11,329 bases of DNA, from NCBI GenBank assembly GCA_018725425.1, contig QLUL01000021.1, forward strand, positions 1 through 11,329, read 5' to 3'. A program made the position numbers and the translations under genes. The stretch's first letter is position 1; each line of letters opens with the position of its first letter. Of this stretch, positions 6,239 through 11,329 are shown piece by piece. The notes below the pieces were generated by a model that worked only from the letters and a program-made list of their open reading frames with translations, did no database searches and was not told the DNA's origin. Source of the DNA: Chloroflexota bacterium (GTDB lineage Bacteria > Chloroflexota > Dehalococcoidia > SZUA-161 > SpSt-899).

Positions 6239-6886
6239 TTAGGCCTCCAGATTTACACTAGGGGCTCCGAAGCCGCGGGCCCAGCCAACAAGAAGGTAGC
6301 AAAAAGGGGTATCCAGGAGGGCAACGGCGATCTTAATTATGTACTGGACAAGGATTATCTCGCCCACCAGGACATCGAGAGGAACAACCCCATAGAACGC
6401 GATGGTGCCGAATACCACGGTGTCCAGTCCCTGGGAGACGATTGTGGAGAAGTTATTTCTCATCCAGAGCCACCTTCCCCGGGTCTTCCTCCGCCAGAAC
6501 TGGAAGGCGAAGACATCGTGATGCTGCGAGATCAGGTACGCTACCATAGAGGCGAAAACGATTCGCGGAACGCTCCCCAGCACCGACTGATACGCTTCCT
6601 GATTTCCCCACTGCGGCGAGGGAGGCAGGATCCCTCCTATCCAGATAAGGAGCATCATCAGCATGTTGGCAAAGAATCCCACCCAGACAACCCTTGTTGC
6701 AGTCCTCTTTCCCCAGACCTCGCAGACTATATCGGTGAAGAGGAAGGTTAAAGGGTAGGCGATTATTCCGGCGTCAACAGTGAACCCGAAAATGCTGATC
6801 AGCTTTGCTGCCGAAAGGATATTGGCTGCTCCCAGGCAGATGACAAAGAGTGCAGTGAGAAGAAGCAGTTTACTTTGAGAGTTCAT
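6239..6886 (-). CDS. yhhQ: Queuosine precursor transporter, YhhQ family
   Basis: A 215-residue integral membrane protein with about six hydrophobic segments (roughly residues 7-30, 36-52, 65-86, 107-121, 148-170, 172-200). Family YhhQ/DUF165 proteins import queuosine precursors such as preQ0 and preQ1 for tRNA modification. Conserved features include AYPLTFLFTDIVCEVWGKR (43-61), SQHHDVFAFQFWRRKTRGR (120-138), NNFSTIVSQGLDTVVFGTIAF (read as 144-164) and YIIKIAVALLDTPF (182-195). The ATG at 6884-6886 directly abuts a heptad array and has no visible Shine-Dalgarno. The gene follows trxA on the minus strand and converges on ybaB with a 12-bp gap and no obvious terminator. Substrate assignment rests on family membership. 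Confidence 0.9.
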   Translation of the reverse strand: MNSQSKLLLLTALFVICLGAANILSAAKLISIFGFTVDAGIIAYPLTFLFTDIVCEVWGKRTATRVVWVGFFANMLMMLLIWIGGILPPSPQWGNQEAYQSVLGSVPRIVFASMVAYLISQHHDVFAFQFWRRKTRGRWLWMRNNFSTIVSQGLDTVVFGTIAFYGVVPLDVLVGEIILVQYIIKIAVALLDTPFCYLLVGWARGFGAPSVNLEA

Positions 6887-6962
6887 TTTAGCGTGTAGCG
6901 TATAGCGTGTAGGGGGGCGGTGAGGGGCTACACACTACCTACTACTTCCTATCCCCTAATGA
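6886..6962. repeat. Eleven-heptad array with TAGG and CTACACG words, trxA to yhhQ
   Basis: Read on the minus strand: tcattag, gggatag, gaagtag, taggtag, tgtgtag; C-rich cccctca, ccgcccc; then cctacac, gctatac, gctacac, gctaaaa. It has the same words, order and 77-nt length as the array after ybeY (3195-3271), which lies in the opposite orientation. The trxA stop TAG (6942-6944) and its last five codons are inside it, and the yhhQ start codon touches its other end, so the array is essentially the whole intergenic region. Confidence 0.92.
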
Positions 6963-7277
6963 TGCATCCAGATTTTTCTTGAATTCCTCCTTTGACCGGA
7001 GTCCCACCATCTGTTTGATCGGCTTTCCATCCTTGAACAGGAGCAAGGTGGGTATGCTCATGATGCTGTATCCGGAGGCTGTCTTGGGGTTCTGGTCAAC
7101 GTTCACCTTGGCAAATGTTATCCTGCCGGCATACTCGTTGGCTAACCCCTCTACAACGGGGGACACTGCCCGGCAAGGCCCACACCATGGAGCCCAAAAA
7201 TCAACCAGAACTGGATTTGTTGCCTTGAGCACTACCTGCTCAAAATCGGCATCGCTTACTTCTATCGGCTTGGCCAT
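6942..7277 (-). CDS. trxA: Thioredoxin
   Basis: A 111-residue cytoplasmic thioredoxin that reduces protein disulfides. The active site is FWAPWCGPC with C32 and C35; D26 (VLVDFW) is the buried acid, and P76 in SIPTLLLFKDG is the cis-proline next to the active site. VNVDQNP (58-64) and the final helix KEEFKKNLDASL complete the fold. The start is the ATG at 7275-7277, six residues into a longer frame, because AGGAGG lies 5 nt before it. The last residues (LGDRK) and the stop are encoded in the heptad array. It lies downstream of the toxin gene and upstream of yhhQ; it may be co-transcribed with yhhQ. No thioredoxin reductase is present in the window. Confidence 0.96.
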   Translation of the reverse strand: MAKPIEVSDADFEQVVLKATNPVLVDFWAPWCGPCRAVSPVVEGLANEYAGRITFAKVNVDQNPKTASGYSIMSIPTLLLFKDGKPIKQMVGLRSKEEFKKNLDASLGDRK

Positions 7278-7282
7278 CTGTT

Positions 7283-7288
7283 CCTCCT
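7283..7288 (-). promoter_or_regulatory. Ribosome binding site of trxA
   Basis: AGGAGG on the minus strand, 5 nt before the ATG at 7277. It overlaps codons of a longer frame that starts with TTG at 7292 and therefore decides for the shorter start. Confidence 0.8.
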
Positions 7289-7296
7289 GCAATTTA

Positions 7297-7352
7297 CTAC
7301 TTATAGGGTATAGGCGATAGCTAACCCTTAACCTTTAACCCTTAAACCCGTA
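7297..7352. repeat. Telomere-like heptad array (CCCTTAA words), toxin to trxA
   Basis: In register: ctactta, tagggta, taggcga, tagctaa, cccttaa, cctttaa, cccttaa, acccgta. The right words resemble the plant-type telomere heptad CCCTAAA, but this is a short internal tract. TAGGG-type words on the left face CCCTTAA words on the right, echoing the bipartite layout of the other arrays. The toxin stop codon (7342-7344) lies inside. Confidence 0.85.
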
Positions 7353-7641
7353 TCCTACTGATCCAGTAATTCGGATGCCGGTGAAGGTGTGCCACGGCGA
7401 GGATGACGACCTCGTTTGGATCAAATCTGTACAGTATTCCGTACGGAAAGCGGTGAACCAGGCGACGTCGGACGTCGAAACGAATCACAGGCCAGCGCTC
7501 GGGATACTTGACGATATCTCCCACAGCCGAGTTCACTTTCATCAGAAAATCCTCACCAAGGTGCTCAGTTTGGGATTCGTAGTACCGCGCTGCGTCCAGC
7601 ATTTCCTGCTCAGCCGGCAAAAGAAAGCGCGCTGACTTCAT
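7342..7641 (-). CDS. RelE/ParE-family toxin of a type II toxin-antitoxin pair
   Basis: A 99-residue small basic protein of the RelE/ParE (plasmid stabilization) superfamily, whose members either cleave mRNA at the ribosome or poison gyrase. Typical features are the N-terminal PAEQEMLDAARYYESQ helix, FLMKVNSAVGDIVKYPERWP (32-51), the basic strand RFDVRRRLVHRFPYGILYRF (54-73) and the terminal AVAHLHRHPNYW (83-94). The pattern looks closer to ParE-like proteins than to RelE proper, but the target cannot be told. The ATG overlaps the antitoxin stop by 4 bp (ATGA), giving translational coupling in the usual antitoxin-first order. The C-terminal residues and stop TAA are encoded in the CCCTTAA heptad array. 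Confidence 0.88.
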   Translation of the reverse strand: MKSARFLLPAEQEMLDAARYYESQTEHLGEDFLMKVNSAVGDIVKYPERWPVIRFDVRRRLVHRFPYGILYRFDPNEVVILAVAHLHRHPNYWISRIRV

Positions 7642-7868
7642 TTTATTTTGCTTGGCGCATCACCAAAAACGTCTTCTGCAGGTCGACTCGAGATCCGCCC
7701 ACTCTTGTACTCCTGATATCGACTTTCCGCTTCCTCGACCCAAAGACGTTCGCACTCGGCGTCCTCAGGGGTATCAAGACTGGCGATGAGATGCTCCGCG
7801 AGCGCTGCCCGCTCTTTTACTGGGAGTTGGAGCGCTTGCCGCTCAAATTCCTTCAAATCTACGTACAT
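7638..7868 (-). CDS. Antitoxin, addiction module component family
   Basis: A 76-residue protein matching the short Unstab_antitox / addiction-module component type that pairs with RelE/ParE toxins. Visible pattern: an N-terminal helix with LPVKERAALAEHLIASLD (16-33), then acidic ECERLWVEEAESRYQEYKSG with the W-x-x-EAE-x-R signature, and a C-terminal VFGDAPSKIK tail. The start is the ATG at 7866-7868 because GGAGG lies 7 nt upstream; a longer frame reaches 7925 but lacks such a site. It would neutralise the toxin encoded immediately downstream and may bind its own promoter, although no clear DNA-binding domain can be seen in so short a protein. Confidence 0.88.
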   Translation of the reverse strand: MYVDLKEFERQALQLPVKERAALAEHLIASLDTPEDAECERLWVEEAESRYQEYKSGRISSRPAEDVFGDAPSKIK

Positions 7869-7872
7869 GGAT

Positions 7873-7880
7873 TCACCTCC
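7873..7880 (-). promoter_or_regulatory. Ribosome binding site of the antitoxin
   Basis: GGAGGTGA on the minus strand, with 7 nt between its GGAGG core and the ATG at 7868. This near-perfect site fixes the antitoxin start and is stronger than any other in the window. Confidence 0.82.
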
Positions 7881-7893
7881 GTTTTGTCTAGTT

Positions 7894-7922
7894 AGCATAC
7901 CACGTTTCCAGGAATTTTGGAA
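7894..7922 (-). promoter_or_regulatory. Candidate promoter and operator of the toxin-antitoxin operon
   Basis: On the minus strand TATGCT (7899-7894) is a -10-like hexamer 25 nt before the antitoxin start. Just upstream, TTCCA (7906-7910) and TGGAA (7918-7922) form an inverted repeat with a further TTCC-GGAA palindrome, overlapping the place of a -35 box. Such modules are often self-repressed at a palindrome, so this is a plausible operator. The -35 itself is weak. Confidence 0.35.
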
Positions 7923-7985
7923 CATGCCGTAGTCGCAGGCTTTATGTCTGCGAAGGGTCTATCGTCTCCACAAGCGCACCCGTAA

Positions 7986-8013
7986 GTAGGGGCACGTTGC
8001 AACGTGCCCCTAC
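7986..8013. repeat. Perfect 28-bp palindrome
   Basis: The half-site GTAGGGGCACGTTG is followed immediately by its exact reverse complement with no loop. It lies between plsX and the antitoxin. There is no T tract on either side (AAGGGGG follows on the plus strand), so it is not a standard terminator. GTAGGGGCACG...CGTGCCCCTAC palindromes resemble dispersed intergenic hairpin elements of several phyla. A second, shorter palindrome, ATCTCGCGAGAT, lies at 8045-8056. Apart from these and the next array, the 7923-8120 gap holds nothing recognisable. Confidence 0.85.
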
Positions 8014-8065
8014 AAGGGGGACTCCTTAAATGATGAAAATTCCTATCTCGCGAGATGTAACAGGC

Positions 8066-8128
8066 AATGAGTGCTGAATAATGAGTGAGCACGGATTACG
8101 CATTACGGACCACGAATTGTCTAATGTC
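8066..8128. repeat. Heptad array with TTACG/AATGAGT words at the plsX 3' end
   Basis: In register: aatgagt, gctgaat, aatgagt, gagcacg, gattacg, cattacg, gaccacg, aattgtc, taatgtc. The plsX stop codon (8121-8123 on the minus strand) lies inside the last heptads. Words change gradually along the array from AATGAGT to NNTTACG. The G-rich centre seen in other arrays is not obvious here. Confidence 0.8.
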
Positions 8129-9068
8129 CGATAGCTTCCGTCACCCTTTGCCGCACCATCTGCTCAGCGATCCGGACAGCTTGCTTTATTGCAGCGGCAT
8201 CGCTCCTCCCATGGGTGATTATTACGTTACCTTTGACTCCCAGGAGGAATGCCCCTCCTAGAGCGGTGTAGTTCAGGATGCGCTTCTCCGCTTCTCTGAA
8301 AATCGGATTGTTATCCACCGCTTGCTTTGATAGTTCGGCGAACACTTCCCCCAATCCCTCACTTAATTTTATCACTACATTGCCGGTAAAGCCATCGGTC
8401 ACGACCACATCGGCCTTACCCCTGGGGAGGTCATGCCCCTCCACATTGCCCAGGAAATTGAGCCCCCCTTTCGCTAAGAGCTGATAGGTGGCACGAGTCA
8501 GCTTATCCCCTTTGGTCTCCTCTTCGCCGTTTGATAGGAGCCCAATCCGAGGCTCAGAAATGCTGAATATCCTTTTCATATAGACATTTCCCATCTCGGC
8601 AAACTGCACCAGGTGTTGGGGTCTGCAATCCGGATTCGCCCCCACGTCGAGGAACAGAACCGGGCCGGAAGGAGAAGTAAAAACGATGCCTAATGCCGGG
8701 CGAGAGATGCCCTTCTTCTTCCCCAGGATGAGTAATGCTGCGGCGGCCACAGCGCCGGTACTACCTCCCGAGACAAATGCCGATGAGTGGCTGCTTTTGA
8801 CTAGCTTGATCCCCACTGCAATTGAGGAGTTCGGCTTACGGCGAATCGCCCGGACGGGGTCTTCGTCCATGCTCACAGTTTCCTCAGCCCAGCAGGTGCT
8901 GATTCTTGCCCCGTCGAGATCGCACCCACTCAGCTCTTTCTCCACTGCCTCGCGCTGTCCCACGAGGATAACTTCAATGTTGGGCTGGCGCGCCGCTTCT
9001 ACCGCCCCCCGCACGATCTCACGCGGGGCATAGTCGCCGCCCATGGCATCGACAACAACCCTGATCAT
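8121..9068 (-). CDS. plsX: Phosphate acyltransferase PlsX
   Basis: Converts acyl-ACP and phosphate to acyl phosphate, the acyl donor for PlsY in phospholipid synthesis; a peripheral membrane enzyme. The 315-residue protein starts with the family signature VVVDAMGGDYAP. It also shows EDPVRAIRRKPNSSI, FVSGGSTGAVAAAALLILG, ALGIVFTSPSGPVLFLDVGA, GLLSNGEEETKGD, NFLGNVEGHDLPRGKADVVV and TDGFTGNVVIKLSEG, all standard PlsX blocks. The start is taken as the ATG at 9066-9068 by family alignment. An in-frame ATG at 9140 would add 24 atypical residues, and neither start has a properly spaced Shine-Dalgarno. The usual neighbours (rpmF, fab genes) are absent. A -10 box upstream suggests its own promoter. 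Confidence 0.95.
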   Translation of the reverse strand: MIRVVVDAMGGDYAPREIVRGAVEAARQPNIEVILVGQREAVEKELSGCDLDGARISTCWAEETVSMDEDPVRAIRRKPNSSIAVGIKLVKSSHSSAFVSGGSTGAVAAAALLILGKKKGISRPALGIVFTSPSGPVLFLDVGANPDCRPQHLVQFAEMGNVYMKRIFSISEPRIGLLSNGEEETKGDKLTRATYQLLAKGGLNFLGNVEGHDLPRGKADVVVTDGFTGNVVIKLSEGLGEVFAELSKQAVDNNPIFREAEKRILNYTALGGAFLLGVKGNVIITHGRSDAAAIKQAVRIAEQMVRQRVTEAIGH

Positions 9069-9157
9069 CTCCGTTTGCCCATTCTCGTGATTGTTCGCCG
9101 CGATTAGTGCGGGTGATCCCTGGCCGGGATGCCTGGACATGGGCCGATCACATTCTG

Positions 9158-9186
9158 ATTATACCATGAATCGAGAGCAACTAAAA
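9158..9186 (-). promoter_or_regulatory. Probable plsX promoter
   Basis: A perfect TATAAT on the minus strand (9163-9158), with TTTTAG 17 nt upstream (9186-9181) as a poor -35. Transcription would start near 9151, leaving a leader of about 80 nt before the preferred plsX start at 9068, or about 10 nt before the alternative ATG at 9140. Confidence 0.5.
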
Positions 9187-9267
9187 CTCCCCTCGCTGGA
9201 AGCCCTGATCAAATGGTTCTCTCCTAACCCGGACAAGCCGGAACTAACAAGGCATATTGTGGTTTAA
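9166..9267 (+). other. Small open frame of 33 codons, doubtful
   Basis: ATG to TAA encodes MNREQLKLPSLEALIKWF followed by SPNPDKPELTRHIVV. No Shine-Dalgarno precedes it and its start overlaps the divergent plsX promoter region. The composition is protein-like (amphipathic helix, then a charged tail), and its stop abuts the next heptad array, as real genes here do. It may be a small gene, a gene remnant, or chance; no family is recognised. Confidence 0.25.
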
Positions 9268-9296
9268 ATTCGAAATCCGAAGCACGAAATACTAAT
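9264..9296. repeat. Short heptad array (CGAAATC words) cut by the insertion sequence
   Basis: In register: ttaaatt, cgaaatc, cgaagca, cgaaata, then ctaat ending at the left edge of the insertion sequence. Only one arm is present and no G- or C-rich centre, consistent with truncation by the insertion. Confidence 0.7.
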
Positions 9297-9322
9297 CCAA
9301 AGTTCCGCGTTCATTAGCTACG
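9297..9322. repeat. Left terminal inverted repeat of the insertion sequence
   Basis: CCAAAGTTCC then a variable 7 nt then TTAGCTACG. Pairs with 11237-11263. Confidence 0.78.
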
Positions 9323-9352
9323 AAATTTTTGCATATGTAGACAGAATAAGAC

Positions 9353-9381
9353 TTGACAAAACCCATAAGCTGTGCTATGAT
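9353..9381 (+). promoter_or_regulatory. Transposase promoter
   Basis: A consensus -35 TTGACA (9353-9358), a 17-nt spacer and -10 TATGAT (9376-9381). Transcription would begin at about 9388, the A of the transposase ATG, so the mRNA would be leaderless or nearly so. Confidence 0.75.
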
Positions 9382-9387
9382 TCTACT

Positions 9388-11205
9388 ATGAGTAGCGTTA
9401 TAATAGATTTGATAAATGTAGGCAGTAGGCAGGAGCGTCGCACGGCAGGTATCCACGTTACCACTGCGCGGAAACATTACCGCGGTAAGGTGTACGAGCA
9501 TCACTTCCTTCGGCAGTCGTATCGTGAGGGGAACCAAGTACGCAAGCGCACCGTAGGCAGCTTGCAGGATGTTCCCCGAGCTATGGTAGACCAGATTCGA
9601 CGCGTTCTGCGAGGGGAAACCCTCGTCTCACTGGATGATGTTTTCGAGACTCGGCAGACGCTGCCGCACGGACACGTGGCTGCCGTGTTGGGCACGGCCA
9701 GGAGGCTGGGGCTGGACCGGCTCTTGCGGCCCTGCTCCCCGCGCCAGTGCAATCTTATCCTGGCGCTCGTAGTGGCCCGGATCCTCAAGCCCGCTTCCAA
9801 GCTCGCCACGGCGCGGAGCCTGAGGGAGGAGACCCGGTTCAGTAGCCTGGGGGAGATACTTGACCTGAGGGAGATAGACGAAGACGAGTTATACGCAGTC
9901 ATGGACTGGCTGGAAACCCAGCAGTCTCGTATTGAGCGCAAACTTGCGAAGCAACACCTCAGCGAGGGCTGTCTGGTCATGTATGATCTGACATCTGCCG
10001 CCTACACCGGCAGCCACTGCCCTCTGGCTGAATTCGGTTACCCGCCGGAGCGTGCGGGCCGAAAGCGTTACCGGCAGGTACGCATCGGACTGGTGTGCAC
10101 CCGGGAGGGAATACCGGTGTCGGTGGAGGTGTTTCCTGGCAATACAAATGACGCCACCACGGTCCATAGTCAGGTGCAGAAGCTGCGAAAGAGCTATCAG
10201 GTGGGGCGCGTGGTATTGGTGGGGGACCGCGGGGTTCTTGCCGAGATCTGCCTCCATAAGGACGTGGCCCCCGAGGGGTTAGACTGGATCACCGCCCTGC
10301 GAGCGTCAACCCTTGACAGCCTGGTAAAGGCGGGAAATATTCAACTGTCCCTCTTCGACCAGCAGGACCTGGCCGAGATCACCTCCCCTGACTATCCAGG
10401 AGAGCGCCTCATCGCCTGTCGCAATCCCCTCCTATCAGAGGAACGAACTCGGAAGCGGGAGGCACTGCTGCGGGCAACGGAGAAGCAGTTGGATGTGATT
10501 GTGGAGGCGACACGACGGTCACGACGGACTCTTCGGGGAGAAACCAAAATCGCCCTACGGGTAGGACGGGTAATAGACAAATACCATATGGCTAAACACT
10601 TCCTGCCGGAGATCACGAAGGATCACTTCTCGTACAAGCGAAACACCGACAATATCGATAGGGAAGCGGCACTGGATGGCGTCTACGTCATTCGCACCAC
10701 CGTTCCCGCCAAGGAACTGGGAGCGGAGGAGGCGGTGCGCAGCTACAAGGGACTGTCTGTTGTGGAGCACGCCTTCCGCTGTCTGAAGAGCGTCGACCTG
10801 AAGGTCAGCCCGTTTTATCACCGTCTGAAGGAGCGCGTGCGAGCCCACGCCTTTGTCTGCATGCTGGCGTACTACGTAGAGTGGCACATGCGCCGCAACC
10901 TGGCCCCACTCCTCTTTGACGAGGAAGACCGGGCAGCGGCCGAGGCCCGACGTCAGTCCGTAGTGGCTCCAGCGCAGCGATCACCCCAGACCCAGCGCAA
11001 AGCACGGACCAAGCGCACTACCCTGGGGGAACCGGTGCAGAGTTTCCATGGCCTCCTTGACAACTTAGCCACCATCGCCAAGAACACCATAGTTTTCAAC
11101 ATCAACCTCCCAGATTCCGCGCAAGGGCCGACCTTTGTGAATATTACCACACCGACGCGCCTCCAGCAGCGGGCCTTTGATCTGCTTGGGATAGTCCCAA
11201 AGTAG
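9388..11205 (+). CDS. IS1634-family transposase (DDE)
   Basis: A 605-residue DDE transposase of the IS4-related IS1634 type; it would cut and paste the flanking element. The N-terminal part has the typical YEHHFLRQSYREGNQVRKR (36-54) seen in this group. Candidate catalytic residues are D200 in LVMYDLTSAAYTG, D280 in VVLVGDRGVL and E460 in the Y-x6-E-x6-K arrangement YKGLSVVEHAFRCLK (453-467). SVEVFPGNTNDATT (245-258) and HAFVCMLAYYVEWHMRR (487-503) are also characteristic. Start ATG 9388 coincides with the predicted transcription start and has no Shine-Dalgarno; residues 1-20 look poorly conserved and a later start is possible. No frameshift or stop interrupts it. It is expressed away from plsX. 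Confidence 0.88.
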   Translation: MSSVIIDLINVGSRQERRTAGIHVTTARKHYRGKVYEHHFLRQSYREGNQVRKRTVGSLQDVPRAMVDQIRRVLRGETLVSLDDVFETRQTLPHGHVAAVLGTARRLGLDRLLRPCSPRQCNLILALVVARILKPASKLATARSLREETRFSSLGEILDLREIDEDELYAVMDWLETQQSRIERKLAKQHLSEGCLVMYDLTSAAYTGSHCPLAEFGYPPERAGRKRYRQVRIGLVCTREGIPVSVEVFPGNTNDATTVHSQVQKLRKSYQVGRVVLVGDRGVLAEICLHKDVAPEGLDWITALRASTLDSLVKAGNIQLSLFDQQDLAEITSPDYPGERLIACRNPLLSEERTRKREALLRATEKQLDVIVEATRRSRRTLRGETKIALRVGRVIDKYHMAKHFLPEITKDHFSYKRNTDNIDREAALDGVYVIRTTVPAKELGAEEAVRSYKGLSVVEHAFRCLKSVDLKVSPFYHRLKERVRAHAFVCMLAYYVEWHMRRNLAPLLFDEEDRAAAEARRQSVVAPAQRSPQTQRKARTKRTTLGEPVQSFHGLLDNLATIAKNTIVFNINLPDSAQGPTFVNITTPTRLQQRAFDLLGIVPK

Positions 11206-11236
11206 TCAGAATGGTCATGGGCCCGCAGATATGGTA

Positions 11237-11263
11237 CGTAGCTAAAACTGACGGGAACTTTGG
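11237..11263. repeat. Right terminal inverted repeat of the insertion sequence
   Basis: CGTAGCTAA then a variable middle then GGAACTTTGG, inverse of 9297-9322. It begins 31 nt after the transposase stop. Confidence 0.78.
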
Positions 11264-11329
11264 TTTAATTGGTGCGACTACAACCGAGGCTGGCTTGAAA
11301 ATCAAATGTGTTGTAGACTATGGCGAGTA
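11264..11329 (+). pseudogene. Possible fragment of an ISAzo13-type transposase gene, cut by the window end
   Basis: In the frame of codon 11274-11276 the translation is LIGATTTEAGLKIKCVVDYG, with E next. The pattern LIxxTTTxxGLKVKxxLD is typical of the C-terminal part of ISAzo13-family (Rhodopirellula-type DDE) transposases. The similarity begins right at the edge of the IS1634-like element, so the upstream part of the gene is not where it should be; either the insertion and later rearrangement removed it, or the fragment was already broken. The match is short and recognised from memory only. Confidence 0.4.

Larger units (their letters stand above)
9297..11263 (+). mobile_element. IS1634-like insertion sequence
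   Basis: About 1,967 bp carrying one long transposase gene between imperfect terminal inverted repeats: CCAAAGTTCC...TTAGCTACG at 9297-9322 and its inverse CGTAGCTAA...GGAACTTTGG at 11237-11263. The outer 10 bp and inner 9 bp match perfectly, and the middle is diverged with a 1-nt length difference. Just outside, TAAT occurs at 9293-9296 and at 11266-11269, a possible short target duplication if the right end extends 2 bp further; the exact ends are therefore uncertain. Length, gene type and single-ORF organisation fit the IS1634 group of IS4-related elements. The transposase is uninterrupted, so the element may be active. Confidence 0.8.

Noticed and set aside
9069..9140. Extended plsX N-terminus from ATG 9140
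   Set aside because: The extra 24 residues precede the conserved start of the family and look non-coding; it cannot be excluded because the promoter position would make it nearly leaderless.
10555..10887. Minus-strand frames inside the transposase gene
   Set aside because: They are shadows of the plus-strand transposase, with no ribosome binding site and no recognisable protein.

Overview
The window looks like a chromosomal segment of a free-living, probably anaerobic bacterium of moderately high GC. A Chloroflexota (Dehalococcoidia-like) or similar sediment lineage fits the gene style, but this is a weak inference with no marker gene behind it. It holds housekeeping genes plus one insertion sequence at the right edge.

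Layout on the + strand: the 3' end of metK (1-158), tRNA-Ser(TGA) (281-368), sucC (429-1661), sucD (1790-2692), ybeY (2737-3207), a radical SAM gene (3322-4293) overlapping dnaX by 4 bp (4290-5918), then ybaB (5924-6226). On the - strand, read right to left: plsX (9068-8121), an antitoxin/toxin pair (7868-7638 and 7641-7342, 4 bp overlap), trxA (7277-6942) and a queuosine-precursor transporter of the YhhQ family (6886-6239), which converges on ybaB with a 12 bp gap. The right end (9297-11263) is an apparently intact IS1634-like insertion sequence with imperfect terminal inverted repeats. It abuts what looks like a fragment of an ISAzo13-type transposase gene that runs off the window.

The most striking feature is not a gene. 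Most gene junctions with spare DNA are filled by degenerate tandem repeats with a strict 7-nt period. Each locus uses its own word: GACTC at 151-280, GTGTCC/GATAC at 369-424 and 1600-1642, TTCA/TGAA at 2641-2731, CTACACG at 3195-3271 and 6886-6962, CCCTTAA at 7297-7352, TTACG at 8066-8128, CGAAATC at 9264-9296. The best arrays share one architecture: a run of heptads, one or two G- or C-rich heptads, then a run of roughly reverse-complementary heptads. Two such 84-nt arrays sit in frame inside dnaX and make up most of its interdomain linker. One of them shares 40 of 41 nt with the array between metK and tRNA-Ser. Stop codons of several genes lie inside the arrays. Cyanobacterial STRR heptanucleotide repeats are the closest described analogue known to me.

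Functionally the genes cover methyl-donor synthesis (MetK), substrate-level phosphorylation in the TCA cycle (SucCD), rRNA maturation (YbeY), the replicative clamp loader (DnaX) with its usual partner YbaB, tRNA modification precursor uptake (YhhQ), thiol redox (TrxA), phospholipid synthesis (PlsX) and a type II toxin-antitoxin module.
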